Shown here: piece by piece, positions 1 to 9,651 of the stretch
How positions within the stretch are numbered: position 1 is the stretch's first letter
How the letters are laid out: every line of letters begins with the position of its first letter
NCBI GenBank assembly: GCA_014084085.1
Contig: NPFB01000151.1
Coordinates: 63,688 to 87,403, forward strand
Length of the DNA stretch: 23,716 nucleotides
Direction of reading: 5' to 3'
Source: Hondaea fermentalgiana
Taxonomy: Eukaryota > Sar > Bigyra > Thraustochytrida > Thraustochytriidae
The notes under the pieces: model-generated
What the model was told of the DNA's origin: nothing
Seen by the model: only the letters and a program-made list of their open reading frames with translations
The model's database searches: none
Translations under genes and position numbers: made by a program

Positions 1-53
<53 letters not shown>
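1..53. repeat. (CAAG)n tetranucleotide array at the left end
   Basis: Thirteen uninterrupted CAAG units start at the first base. The same motif in the opposite orientation ends the window, so the scaffold most likely broke inside simple repeats. Confidence 0.97.
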
Positions 54-1237
54 TGGCCATGGTTTCAAATGCACGTATTCCCCTACTCTCTCCCTTTTCG
101 CGGCCTATGGAGTACTTTTTCTTGTATCATGCTCGCCATACGGGCCTTGCCAGGTACGCCGTAGAGACGGTCTGGAACCGTGTCTGTAGCCGCGTTTGAC
201 GTCCCGAATGCGACAAAAGAGGCCTCCTCGAAATAGCCATTGGGTACACGCGCGTGGGCGTCGGTCGTGGCCTGCACCTCTGACTATGGCTGCTGGTGCG
301 ATTTTCATTGTCGTTCGGCAATGCAGAGGCGGCGGCCTTCTTGCTCGCATTCATGTTAGTTGATCAGCCAGCGTATATTGCGCACCAATCTGTAACCAGA
401 CATGACCAAGACCCACAGTTGATGCATTGCGCCATGCGGACGCATGTCCACTTGGAACTTGGTGATGAGCTAGGCCATCTCGCTGCCCACGGCCACATCT
501 TGGCGCTGGAAAAATGCTGCTGGCCTTGCAGTTGCAAGCCTCGCGCAGCGCCCACTTTTGCGGGAGACACGCCGTCTGCAGGCAGAGCAGGGCGGGTCGC
601 CGAAGTCTTTCTTGCTTGCTTCTGCCTGACTTGGAGCTGTGCCCAGCTTGCCACGGCAGGCAAGCCGTGCCGAGCCATGCCGTGCCAGCTTTTTTCGACC
701 GCCTCTCTCGCCGTTCTGCGGCTCCCGGAACCGCGTTCCGCCTGTACGCAGACGGGCCTCTCCATGTCCGCGCATGTCGGCGCGTCGTGCCACTCCTGCC
801 GCGCGCCGAGGCGCTCGAAAGGCAAGGCAGGGCAAGGCCAGCATCGCAATGTCTCCAGGCCGCGCCGATCTCATCTCATCCCGGTCGAAGAGTCCCCTCC
901 GAGAGCGCCTTCGCGCCATCTCGCGCCGCGACGGTCGGCGGCGGCGGCGTTTGCGCGGCCGCAGAGCCTCGAGTTGCCCTTGCGTTGATCGCGTTCAGGC
1001 GAGCGAGAAGTGCGCGTGCCTGCACGGGACTGGACGACGGGACTGGCACCCGCCACTGCTGCTAGAGTAGCCGCAGCTAGGAGTCGCAAGCCAGTGGCGC
1101 GGCACGTGCAGACTTTGGTCCTGCCAGCTTGGGATATACGCTTTCTTCGGGTGCCGATCGATCGATCGACCGATCGTCTGCGAGCAAAGAGCAAAGAGCA
1201 ACCAGCGAAGAGCAAGAGCGCGAACGAGCCCTGCCGC
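54..1237. other. Left flank and presumed upstream region of the first bZIP gene; no supported gene
   Basis: Open frames exist on both strands here (for example 296-988 +), but they are rich in Cys, Arg, Ala and Ser, overlap one another in several frames and show no recognisable domain. The last part is taken as 5' leader and promoter of the gene starting at 1238. It includes a short GATC-repeat run at 1155-1176. No TATA box or other core element is convincing. Confidence 0.5.
1155..1176. repeat. GATC tetranucleotide run
   Basis: A 22-base run of CGAT/GATC units with one interruption, self-complementary in part, about 60 bases upstream of the chosen start codon of the first bZIP gene. Confidence 0.85.
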
Positions 1238-2902
1238 ATGGCGCCGCCGTCGCCGCGCGAGACCGCCGTCGCCGCGGCTGCGGGACCGGCGATGGCCCTC
1301 GACGCGTACGAGGGGTACGCGACGGCGGAGAGACCTTGGGCGGGCCCGGGCGCCTCGGCCAGGGAGACGAGGTACCAGGACAAGCACGAGCACCAGCAAG
1401 ACTGGCGCCAGCAGCTGGAGAAGGAGCTGCACCTGGAGATTAAGCTTGAAGACAATGTCGAGCACGATAAGGAGTTCCTGGAGCTGGACGTGGATGCCGT
1501 GTACGCGTACATAGAGCAAGGAACGCTCGCGCACAAGGACACTGGCACCAGCGTGGATTCATCGCACGAAAGGGTGCTCGTGGGAGCAGGTATTCTTCAT
1601 CGTCCGTGCCAAGACACAACGCCTGAGACGAAGAAGAGTACTACAGCTTTGCAGACCACGAAATCTCCATCTCCAGCGACGGGCTCGATGTCGGCATCAC
1701 ACGACAAGTCGCGAACATCAAGCGAAGGGTCGAGCAGCAGCAAGAACACTGCAAACAAGTGGACGCTCGAGACTCTTAAAGCACGGAATGCTGCAGCAAG
1801 TCGCAAAAGCCGACGGAAAAGGCGCGCCGAGGTCGACAGTCTTCGAGAGAAAAATAGTGCGCTTGAACAAGAGCAAGACCTCTTCTTAAAGCGCATTGCC
1901 GTGCTTGAGCAAGAAATCGAGACTCTTCGATTTGCCGGGAATGTAGACCTCGATCAAGAGAATCGACTCTTGCGTGAGCAGATCCGCAGGCACACTGAAT
2001 TCATTCGAACTTTCTTCCTCCCTGCGGCCGAGAAGGCAGAAATGCTAGAAAGGGGCAATCACGAGCGCGCCATGGCTCTGCAGGGAGGAATCTCAAGCTG
2101 CATTGAGCAGATCATCGGCCTTATTCACACATCGACGTGCTGGGAAAAAACGCTGGGATTTCGGTTGGATCAGGGCATGAACGTGGATTTGCGGCAGCAG
2201 CGTCTCCCTTACGGTCCGGTGAGCGCATGTAAGCGCTGGAACTTACGCAGCGAGGCGCTGCACGTCCCCATGCCAGCAAAAGCCATGAGTGCGCAGCTCT
2301 GGAAACATTTGGCCAGAGAAAGGCCATTTCAGCATGTAAAGTCTATGTGCAGGCCAGGCGTGACACGCGACATCGAGGTCTTGACCTCGCACATGAATGC
2401 TGACGTGCTGGCGGAGCTCGATGCGGATGTTGAAATACTACGTTTCCTAGAAAGCGAGGCTGGCATTTGCAAGGAGACTTGCTTGATTGTGACCCGCCAG
2501 ACCAAGTCTTTGTACCCGCAAACTTTTATACTGTCTCCGCAAGTGCAAGGTGCGTTTGAGGAGGCCGTACCGGTAAAGTGCTACATTGTGGCACTCCATG
2601 GAGGAACGGAGGGTTTTCGACACCTGCAAAGAGCACCAAACCTCGACCGGATGCAGAGTACGGAGGCACGAGACGACAGTAGTCTTGTGCTTGGAACCGT
2701 TATCATTGAAGACCCAAACGACTCAAGCACCTGCCATGTCATCATGGCTGTGTCGCAACCAATTGGGATGGTCACCTCATTCGGCTCGGTGAACGAAATA
2801 TTTGCTGCAGATGGTTCAATTCACCCAGAGCAGCTGGAGCTCCAGCGACAGAAACAGTCTTATCTTTTTCGTGGCTGCGGCGTACCTAACTTGGCGCCGT
2901 AA
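1238..2902 (+). CDS. bZIP transcription factor with long conserved C-terminal domain (copy 1)
   Basis: Probable nuclear DNA-binding regulator of 554 residues. The bZIP region is at about residues 174-234. The basic region has the invariant Asn (184) and Arg (192) spaced as in GCN4-type factors (N-AAASRKS-R). It is followed by heptad positions L202, L209, F216, L223 and L230. The N-terminal part is Gln/Glu/Ser-rich and looks disordered. About 310 residues follow the zipper and are shared with the next gene, including an SACKR motif and an I-EVLTS segment. This C-terminal domain is not identified; a START-like ligand-binding fold, as in some stramenopile bZIP proteins, is only a guess. The frame is open from 1010, but the stretch before 1238 looks like leader sequence. 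ATG 1292 is another possible start. No intron is needed. A CAG repeat follows the stop codon closely. Confidence 0.88.
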   Translation: MAPPSPRETAVAAAAGPAMALDAYEGYATAERPWAGPGASARETRYQDKHEHQQDWRQQLEKELHLEIKLEDNVEHDKEFLELDVDAVYAYIEQGTLAHKDTGTSVDSSHERVLVGAGILHRPCQDTTPETKKSTTALQTTKSPSPATGSMSASHDKSRTSSEGSSSSKNTANKWTLETLKARNAAASRKSRRKRRAEVDSLREKNSALEQEQDLFLKRIAVLEQEIETLRFAGNVDLDQENRLLREQIRRHTEFIRTFFLPAAEKAEMLERGNHERAMALQGGISSCIEQIIGLIHTSTCWEKTLGFRLDQGMNVDLRQQRLPYGPVSACKRWNLRSEALHVPMPAKAMSAQLWKHLARERPFQHVKSMCRPGVTRDIEVLTSHMNADVLAELDADVEILRFLESEAGICKETCLIVTRQTKSLYPQTFILSPQVQGAFEEAVPVKCYIVALHGGTEGFRHLQRAPNLDRMQSTEARDDSSLVLGTVIIEDPNDSSTCHVIMAVSQPIGMVTSFGSVNEIFAADGSIHPEQLELQRQKQSYLFRGCGVPNLAP

Positions 2903-2921
2903 CAACAATCATCGTCATCAT

Positions 2922-2957
<36 letters not shown>
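2922..2957. repeat. (CAG)12 trinucleotide repeat in presumed 3' UTR
   Basis: Twelve perfect CAG units start 20 bases after the stop codon of the first bZIP gene, then pass into CAA and TAA/TTA units up to about 2985. The repeat is outside the reading frame. Confidence 0.95.
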
Positions 2958-2967
<10 letters not shown>

Positions 2968-3732
2968 AATTATTACAACAACAGAGACAGAAACAAGAGG
3001 TACAAGAGCAAGAACCGAAACGGCCCACAAGGGCTTACTCTTTTCTTTTTTTTCCACAAAAGTGTGTGCGACCAGTGATCTATCTGACTCGGCGTACTCT
3101 CTGAAAAGGTCAGACTTGGCGATGCGAGCCAGATCTATTGATGATGTAGATAACTATCATGTCCGAATAAACAGGAAGGTACCTTTGACTCGCACACGCC
3201 TCATGATGTTTCTTTGCATGCATTTTTCCTTTTCTTTACGTACAATTTTCCAGCATCCGCGTAAAATCGATCTTTGGGAGCCGTGTTTTCTCTCCAGCTT
3301 GTGATGAAGGAAAGCCCGACCTCCGTAGAAGTCGTCCTTGCCTCTTGCTTGCTCTGCACGCAAGCGGAACTTTTCCGCTCCTCGTGACAGCTAACGGGTA
3401 TGTGACTTACGTGAGACACATCATCAAAGTCGCCTCAAACCCTGCCGATCAGAATCGCAACGCAAGCCACAGAGGACACACATTCGTTCTCTTTGCCCCT
3501 ATTTCATCCATCCTCATCGCAGCAATTCTCCAGCTAGCTAGCCTGCTACTGCTCCTGCCGGCAGCGGGCGACCCAAGCTGCAGCAGAGACGCAAGCGTAC
3601 AGTTGCCGTCCATCCAGGCGTGTTTTCCAGTCGCACGCATTAACATTGTAATAAGTACTGTATGAAGCGAGTCCATGTCACAAGCGCCGAGCGAAAGCAG
3701 ACCCGGATCGACGGCATCCGGGGCGACACGAA

Positions 3733-3779
3733 GCGCGGCGCGGCGCGGCGAGGCGCGGCGAGGCGAGGCGCGCGCGCAC
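3733..3779. repeat. GGCGC/GGCGA pentamer-like run upstream of second bZIP start
   Basis: A GC-only run of GGCGC and GGCGA units ending one base before the ATG at 3781, so it would lie in the mRNA leader. It may be simple-sequence expansion or a GC-rich core promoter; the sequence does not decide. Confidence 0.6.
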
Positions 3780-3780
3780 G

Positions 3781-5475
3781 ATGACGCGCGAGGGCGCCGG
3801 GGCCGGCCTCGAGGGCGCGGAGATGGAGCTCGGGCTCGAGCTCAGTCTGGGCGCCGAGCTGGACCTCGACGCCGGGCTCGACCTGGACTTCGACCTCGAC
3901 CTGGACTTCGACCTGGAGGAGCCGGCGGAGAGGGAGGGCGTTGAGCCGCTCGCCCGCGCGGCGCGCGGCCGTCCAGACGCCGCGCTTCTTGCGGCGGCTG
4001 CGGAGACGCTCGACGCAGAGCGACCGGCGGCGCTGGCGAGCCGTAGCACCACGTCGCCAGCAGCTTCGCCAACCTCGACGTCGATCGCTGCGGCGCCCAG
4101 AACGGCGAGCGACGGCTCGCGTAGGCACAACAACAGAGCCAAGAACGACGACACCATGGGCAAAGCCAAGGGCAAAAAGGCTGCCGTCAAAACCAAAGCC
4201 ATCGCTAAAACCGGAAGCATGGACCAGAATGGGGCCCAGAAAAGGCTCGATGACGGCGGCGAAGGCTCTGCGTCGAATAAGGCCGCGGCCAAGGACAAAC
4301 AAGAAATGACAGATGTCACTGAAGATGAAAATCTCTCGACGCTCAAGGAACGAAACGCTGCAGCGAGTCGTCGGAGCAGACGAAAGAGACGCACAGAAGT
4401 AGTGAACCTGCGAGAGTTGAATTCTGCTCTGGAGGAGGAGCAGAATCTTTTTCTTGAGCGCATTGCAGAGCTCGAGCTCGAAGTCGACGCCTTGCGATAC
4501 GCGGGCAACGTGGATCTGTCCCGCGAAAACAGACTTTTGCGGGAGCAAATCCGCAGGCACAAGGACTTTCTGCGCAAGTTCTTCGTCCCTGCCGCAGAAC
4601 AAGTCGAGGCCCTTGATGAAGACGAGCACGAGCGCGCGGTAGCATTGCAGGCAGGAATTTCGGGCTGCATCGAGCACATTGTCGGATTGGCGCACACGTC
4701 GACGTTCTGGACCGACACTCCAGGGTTTCGCACAACGCAGGGCTTGAACGTGACGTTGCGGTACCAGCGACTTCCACAAGGCCCGCTCAGCGCGTGCAAA
4801 CGGTTTAACATGCGCGGCGAAACGGTCGATGTTCCTCTACCTGCTAAGGTTCTGTGCGATCGCTTTTGGCAGTACCTCACGAGCGCAATGGCATACAATA
4901 AGCACGACGGACTTCTCATACCCGGAGTGAAGCGAAAAATTGAGGTCTTGACGTCACTTTTGGATGCCAACGTTCTTGGAGAGCTCGACATTGATGTGGA
5001 ACTCTTGAGATTCACAGAACAGGACTCGCAAGGGGGCGTGGAGATTGCTTTGCTTGCAACAAAACAGGCCAAACAGTTGTATCCGCAGGCATTCGTTCTC
5101 ACTCCTCACGTGCGCGACATGTTCCAGGAGGCGACGCCTGTCCAATGCTACATCTTGGGTTTCAGCACGGGGCTCGAGAGCTCTCGTCACGTGGAGAAGG
5201 CGGTCAAAATTGAACCAAGTGGGACTTCCGAGCCTCTCACAGACTGCACGCTCTTGTATGGACATCTTATTGTGGAAGACGGACAGGATCCAAATAGATG
5301 CCACGTCCTTACGGTTGTGTCAAACCCTATCGGAGTGATGAGATCCTTTCCTTCTGTGGACGTGATTTTTACCGAAGATGGGTCAACAATCCTTCCGGAG
5401 CACCTAGAAATCCACCGAAGGCAACACTCGGAGCTGTTTCGCATTTGTGGCGTGGAGAGTGTCGAATCAGCATAG
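3781..5475 (+). CDS. bZIP transcription factor with acidic N-terminal repeat (copy 2)
   Basis: A 564-residue paralogue of the preceding gene. Residues 15-48 form an unusual run of alternating acidic and hydrophobic residues (LD, LDFD and similar units), which looks like an acidic transactivation segment. A Lys-rich stretch at 127-139 could be a nuclear localisation signal. The bZIP basic region has N192 and R200, followed by heptads L210, L217, F224, L231 and L238. The zipper and the roughly 320 residues after it align closely with copy 1: both share the RYAGNVDL/RFAGNVDL linker, an ENRLLREQIRRH segment, HTST, SACKR and the same C-terminal end. The N-termini are unrelated. ATG 3781 is the first ATG in a frame that continues to the stop without introns. 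Target genes and the role of the C-terminal domain are unknown. Confidence 0.9.
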   Translation: MTREGAGAGLEGAEMELGLELSLGAELDLDAGLDLDFDLDLDFDLEEPAEREGVEPLARAARGRPDAALLAAAAETLDAERPAALASRSTTSPAASPTSTSIAAAPRTASDGSRRHNNRAKNDDTMGKAKGKKAAVKTKAIAKTGSMDQNGAQKRLDDGGEGSASNKAAAKDKQEMTDVTEDENLSTLKERNAAASRRSRRKRRTEVVNLRELNSALEEEQNLFLERIAELELEVDALRYAGNVDLSRENRLLREQIRRHKDFLRKFFVPAAEQVEALDEDEHERAVALQAGISGCIEHIVGLAHTSTFWTDTPGFRTTQGLNVTLRYQRLPQGPLSACKRFNMRGETVDVPLPAKVLCDRFWQYLTSAMAYNKHDGLLIPGVKRKIEVLTSLLDANVLGELDIDVELLRFTEQDSQGGVEIALLATKQAKQLYPQAFVLTPHVRDMFQEATPVQCYILGFSTGLESSRHVEKAVKIEPSGTSEPLTDCTLLYGHLIVEDGQDPNRCHVLTVVSNPIGVMRSFPSVDVIFTEDGSTILPEHLEIHRRQHSELFRICGVESVESA

Positions 5476-6288
5476 CAGTAGAGGGCGTGTGTCTGGCGAG
5501 GGGTCAAGACTCGATATCGTTTGCCCCTTCAAGCGACAATTCGCTTTTCAAAGAGGAACGAAGCGGAAGAGAAGCTTTCTTCACACAAGAGATGTCAAAA
5601 GCATAATACCATGAAAAAGGAGCGCATGAAAGTTCGTTCGAATCGGATCCCCAAAATTCTCGACAATAGACTCAATAGGAAAAGGCGCCAGGGAGAACGC
5701 ATGCACGGACACATACACACAAAGGGAGATGAAGCCGAGAGATACGACTTTGGTTCGTAAAACGTTCTCCGAAAATTCGCAATAGCGAAAAGTACGTAGA
5801 GATCAGCTTTATCAGCGTGTGGGGGGAAAATGATTTCGAATCGAATTCATAGAAAGACTCTTTCTAATGAATGTCACAAGAACAGATTTGGTCGGTGTTC
5901 GTTTGTCAGCTTGGAGAGCGCAAGTTTTGAGTCAATCGAAATTGTTAGAGTCTCATAAACCCACAAGCCGTCGTCATCAAAGCACACAAGATCAGTTTGC
6001 CCTCATTTTGATTTGAGAACGAAATACTCTTGGCGACTTAACTTCTGCGCTGTGTCGGCCGCACCGTTGTCATTCGTCATCAAGATGAGCAAGAAGGGGA
6101 ACAAGAAAAATCAAGAAGTAGGAGATGGGGAATGGGGGGGGGGGCGAAGAGCAAAAGAGAGAAAAGAAGCTGACAAAGCAAAGCAAAAGCAGAAACGAGA
6201 CACAGGAAGGAAGGTATACGTACATTCGATGTCACGCGGCCAAGAGGTGGTTGAAAGATGAAGGGATGATGCACTCGCTGGGCGATCT
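5476..6288. other. Convergent intergenic region between bZIP copy 2 and SARDH
   Basis: About 810 bases shared by the 3' ends of two convergent genes. It is AT-richer than the coding DNA, carries an 11-base G run at 6134-6144, and has only short frames without domain character. No canonical polyadenylation signal was found for either gene. Confidence 0.6.
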
Positions 6289-9099
6289 TTACTTGGCGGC
6301 CTCGGCTTCCTGGGCGCGAGCCTCGTCGTACTTGCCCTTGACGCGGAGGTTCGTGGGGTCAAAGGGAGCGCTCTTGTGGAAGGTGGCGGGGTGCTTGGCG
6401 CCCTTATCGCCAATCTCCCACTTGCCGGCCTCGAGCCACTTGTTGGTGACCTTGCCATCCTCAGCGTCGCGGGCCACGTAGCCGTAAGCGATGCTGCGGC
6501 CGACGGAGTGGCCGTAGGCGGTGGAGCGGACAAGACCCATGCAGACGCCGTCACGCCAGATGGACTCCATGCCGTGCAATGGGACGTTGGAGTCGTCGAC
6601 GGAGAGGCAGACGAGCTTGCGCTGGAGACCCTCGGCGCGCTGCTTCTGGAGGGCTTCACGACCAATAAACTCCGGGCAGTCCTCGCGCTTGAGCTTGGAG
6701 AGCACGGTGAAGCCGATGTTGGCCTCGAGCGGGGTATCGGCGTTGCTGAGATCGGCGTGCCAGTGACGGAAGCTCTTCTCGGCGGAGAGCGAGTCGATGG
6801 CGCGGTAGCCAGCATCGCGGACGGGGACACCGTGCTCGGCCTCGTACTTTTCACCAGCCTCGCGGATGAGCTTGTACACGTCGGCGGCGTAGGCGGAGGG
6901 GGCATGAATCTCAAAACCGAGCTCACCGACAAAGGTGAGGCGCAGGCAGTAGACATCGTGGCCGCCAATGCTGAGCTCCTGGCAAGTGGAGAAGGGCTGC
7001 GACTTGTTGGAGAGGTCGTTGTTGGAAGTGATGAGGCCCTCGAGCAGAGCGCGGCTATGCGGGCCCTGGACGGAGATCATGGCGTAGTCATCGCTCGAGT
7101 CGGTGAGCGTGCAGTCAAAGCCCTTTTGCTCAATGACGCGGTTGATCCACTCAAAGTCCTTGGTGACGGTGTTACCACCGGCAGCAAAGTAGTAGCCCGA
7201 GCCGTCAGGGAGGCAGGTCACGGTAAGATCGGCCTCGGTGCCACCGCGCTCGTTACAGAGCGGGGTGTAGGTGACGGTGCCAAGCTTCTGCTTGTCCATG
7301 TCGGCGCCGCACATGTACTGGACGGCGGCCTTGGCATCGGGGCCACGGAGGAAGAACTTGCCAAAGTAGGACTGGTCAAAGATGGCGACACCCTCGCGCG
7401 CGGCACGGCATTCCTCGCCGACGACCTCGTGGTTCTTGGGCCAGTAAAAGGTGAGCTCGTCCTCGACGAGGTCAAGGTAGGTGTTGTCCTCGTTCTTGGG
7501 GATGTCAGGCGGGCAGTCCGGGGAGTCGCGCTTGGAGGGCGCGAGACGCCAGCCACCGTCGGCGTAGGCACCGTAGTAGTCGTAGGGCTTGACGGCGTTG
7601 TCAGCCTTGCGACCATCGGTAGGAGGCACGAACCATCCGGGGCGCTCGAAGCCGTGGCGGGCCTGGAAGAAGCAGCCACGCTCGGCGAGCTGGTCGTAGA
7701 GGGCAGACTTGCGGGCGCCACGGCCGGCGAGGGCCTCATCGTGGGGGAAGACAATGGCGTAGGTCTTGGCGTAGCTCTCGTGCGTGCGGTCGATGACCCA
7801 CTTCGGGTCCTCGACGGTCTCCGGGTGGAAGCGCGAGCAGTCGAAGCTAAAGAGATCGAGCGAGGGAGAGCCCTCGGTGATCCAGGTGGCGACCTCACGG
7901 CCCATGCCACCGCCAAGCATCATACCCATAGAGTTGAAGCCGCAGGCGTTGAAGAGGCCGCGGACGCCCGGCTGGGGGCCGACGAGCGGCTTGTGATCAG
8001 GCGTGAAGGACTCCGGGCCGCAGACGGTGGACTTGATGCCCGCGGTCTCGACGGCGGGGCAGCGAATAAGATGGCCCTCGAGGTTCTGGCCAAAGGTCTC
8101 CCAGTCGAGCTCGAAGAGACCAAAGGCGAAGCTCGGGTCGACGACGTCCCAGAACTCGGGGTTCTGCTCGTAGCCACCAATGGCCATGGCGTCACCCTGC
8201 GTCTTGAGGTAGATGCTGAGATCGTGGTCGCGAACGTTGGGGAGACCAGGGTGCATGCCCTCGATCTTCTCAGTGACGACCATGGCGTGCTTCATGGCGA
8301 GAAGGGGAAGCTTGGTGTCGACCATGGCGGCAATGTTGTTGGCCCATGCGCCGGCGGCGTTGACGACCCACTTGGTCTTGATGCGGTGGCCAGTGGTGGT
8401 GGTCACGGAGGTGACCTGCTTGGAGTTGGTGGTCTTGCTCTGCTCAGTCTCGATGCTGGCAACGCCGACGCCCTCGAAGATGCGGCCGCCCCGCTTGCGT
8501 GCGGCCTTGGAGTAGGCCGTGACGACGCCGGAGGGGTCGATGGTGCCGTCGGTGGGCGAGTACATGCCGCCGTAGACGTCATCGACAGCGATGAGGGGGT
8601 GCACGTCCTGGATCTCGTGCGGCTTGAGGACGCGGGACTCGATGCCAAAGTATTTGCCGATCTCGGTGAGGCGCTCGTACTCGGCCATGCGCTCCTTGTT
8701 GGTGGCAATGAAAAGGCCGCCGTTCTCGGTGAAGCTGGGGGTTTCGGTCTCCTCCTCGAGCTTCTTGCACATTTCGCGCGTGTAGGTGTGAAGCTGGACG
8801 TCGATATCCGAGGGCCGGAGGCGCCAGAGCATGCCGGCACTGTGCCAGGTGGTGCCGGCTGTGAGTTGGTCCTTTTCGAGGAGGACGGCGTTGAGGCCGC
8901 GCTCCTGGAGGTGGTAGAGGACGGAGGATCCAATGGAGCCACCGCCGACGACGACGACATCCGCCTCCTCGGGGATGTCCTTGGCGTTGGACGCGAAGCC
9001 TGCGACCTGCTGGTTTCCGCGCAGGGCCCTGGCCGCGGCGCCGGTGGCCCGGACGCTGCGCTGCGAGAGGCCGCGCATCGAAGAGTTCGCGAGCATCAT
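6289..9099 (-). CDS. SARDH: Sarcosine dehydrogenase, mitochondrial
   Basis: A 936-residue flavoenzyme that oxidatively demethylates sarcosine to glycine in the mitochondrial matrix, passing the methyl carbon to tetrahydrofolate and electrons to electron-transfer flavoprotein. Residues 1-40 are rich in Arg, Ser and Ala and lack acidic residues, as in a mitochondrial presequence. The FAD-binding GGGSIG is at 52-57. TWHSAG at 84-89 holds H86, the likely site of covalent FAD attachment. Strongly SARDH-like blocks include LRPSD, NGGLFIA, PNVRDHD, KSTVCGPESFTPDHKPL (356-372) and SHESYAK-like residues near 440. The C-terminal half (about 490-925) is a GcvT/aminomethyltransferase-type folate domain with VGELGFE at 724-730 and FDPTNLRVKG near 913-922. 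Length matches animal SARDH (about 918). The ATG at 9099 follows CAG repeats and is immediately followed by a second ATG. A 515-548 stretch looks like a lineage insertion. Confidence 0.95.
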   Translation of the reverse strand: MMLANSSMRGLSQRSVRATGAAARALRGNQQVAGFASNAKDIPEEADVVVVGGGSIGSSVLYHLQERGLNAVLLEKDQLTAGTTWHSAGMLWRLRPSDIDVQLHTYTREMCKKLEEETETPSFTENGGLFIATNKERMAEYERLTEIGKYFGIESRVLKPHEIQDVHPLIAVDDVYGGMYSPTDGTIDPSGVVTAYSKAARKRGGRIFEGVGVASIETEQSKTTNSKQVTSVTTTTGHRIKTKWVVNAAGAWANNIAAMVDTKLPLLAMKHAMVVTEKIEGMHPGLPNVRDHDLSIYLKTQGDAMAIGGYEQNPEFWDVVDPSFAFGLFELDWETFGQNLEGHLIRCPAVETAGIKSTVCGPESFTPDHKPLVGPQPGVRGLFNACGFNSMGMMLGGGMGREVATWITEGSPSLDLFSFDCSRFHPETVEDPKWVIDRTHESYAKTYAIVFPHDEALAGRGARKSALYDQLAERGCFFQARHGFERPGWFVPPTDGRKADNAVKPYDYYGAYADGGWRLAPSKRDSPDCPPDIPKNEDNTYLDLVEDELTFYWPKNHEVVGEECRAAREGVAIFDQSYFGKFFLRGPDAKAAVQYMCGADMDKQKLGTVTYTPLCNERGGTEADLTVTCLPDGSGYYFAAGGNTVTKDFEWINRVIEQKGFDCTLTDSSDDYAMISVQGPHSRALLEGLITSNNDLSNKSQPFSTCQELSIGGHDVYCLRLTFVGELGFEIHAPSAYAADVYKLIREAGEKYEAEHGVPVRDAGYRAIDSLSAEKSFRHWHADLSNADTPLEANIGFTVLSKLKREDCPEFIGREALQKQRAEGLQRKLVCLSVDDSNVPLHGMESIWRDGVCMGLVRSTAYGHSVGRSIAYGYVARDAEDGKVTNKWLEAGKWEIGDKGAKHPATFHKSAPFDPTNLRVKGKYDEARAQEAEAAK

Positions 9100-9102
9100 T
9101 TT

Positions 9103-9126
9103 GCTGCTGCTGCTGCTGCTGCTGCT
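9103..9126. repeat. (GCT)8 repeat in SARDH leader
   Basis: Eight perfect GCT units on the + strand, read as (AGC)n/(CAG)n in the SARDH mRNA, ending three bases before its ATG. Confidence 0.95.
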
Positions 9127-9162
9127 ACTCTAGCTAGCTAGCGAGCTAGCTGCCGACTGCTG

Positions 9163-9190
9163 GCTGCTGCTGCTGCTGCTGCTGCTGCTG
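9163..9190. repeat. (GCT)9 repeat upstream of SARDH
   Basis: A second GCT tract 36 bases beyond the first, separated by CTAG-rich sequence. Both lie upstream of or in the 5' leader of SARDH. Confidence 0.95.
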
Positions 9191-9629
9191 TGATTCGGTT
9201 TTGCTGCTTGTCTGCGCAAGAGGACGTCAGCCTTCTTTCTATCCGCTGCTCCCTCGGCCCCTCTTCTCTCTGGGCAGGCAGGCCGATCGCCCCGCGAGGC
9301 ATGGAAGCTCGCGCGTCTCCCTCCCTCGGGCCTCCTCCTCCTCTCCCCGCCTGCCGCCGCACGTACCGCTGGGCAACGAGCCCGCCGGCGCCGCCAAGCT
9401 CGCCGCGCCGCGCCTCGAATCCGTTCTGCTCCCGCGCCGTGAGGTCACCGCGGGCCGAGGCGGCGCCGCGAAGACAAGACGCCGCCTTCTTTCTTTCTTT
9501 TCTCCAACAGCGACCGTGAACCAGCCTCTCAATCAAACGAACAAACGTCCAGAGCACAGCGGGACGAGCTCCCGGAGCAGAGAGAAAAGCGCGGAAAGAA
9601 AAGCGCAAGCGAGTCGCGCGCGCGAGCGA

Positions 9630-9651
9630 GCGAGCGAGCGCGCTCGCTCGC
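9630..9651. repeat. 22-bp perfect palindrome of GCGA/TCGC units
   Basis: The 11 bases ending at 9640 are the exact reverse complement of the 11 bases starting at 9641. It lies in a GAGC/GCTC tetranucleotide-rich run, so it may be a by-product of simple-repeat expansion. Confidence 0.85.

Larger units (their letters stand above)
2903..3780. other. Intergenic region between the two bZIP genes
   Basis: Holds the 3' end of the first bZIP gene and the upstream region of the second. It begins with the CAG tract, continues AT-richer from about 3020 to 3300, and ends in a GC-rich pentamer-like run just before the next ATG. Small open frames here have no protein-like character. No canonical AATAAA was seen near the first stop codon. 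Confidence 0.6.

Noticed and set aside
1..53. Telomere at the scaffold ends
   Set aside because: CAAG/CTTG units are not a known telomere repeat, similar runs occur inside the window, and the arrays are short.
296..988. 230-codon open frame on the + strand, with a segment near 415-510 faintly like the start of a Copia reverse transcriptase
   Set aside because: Only a short, imperfect resemblance, spacing off by several residues, and nothing recognisable on either side.
6376..9141. 921-codon + strand frame opposite SARDH
   Set aside because: Same explanation; the - strand protein is a full-length match to a known enzyme.
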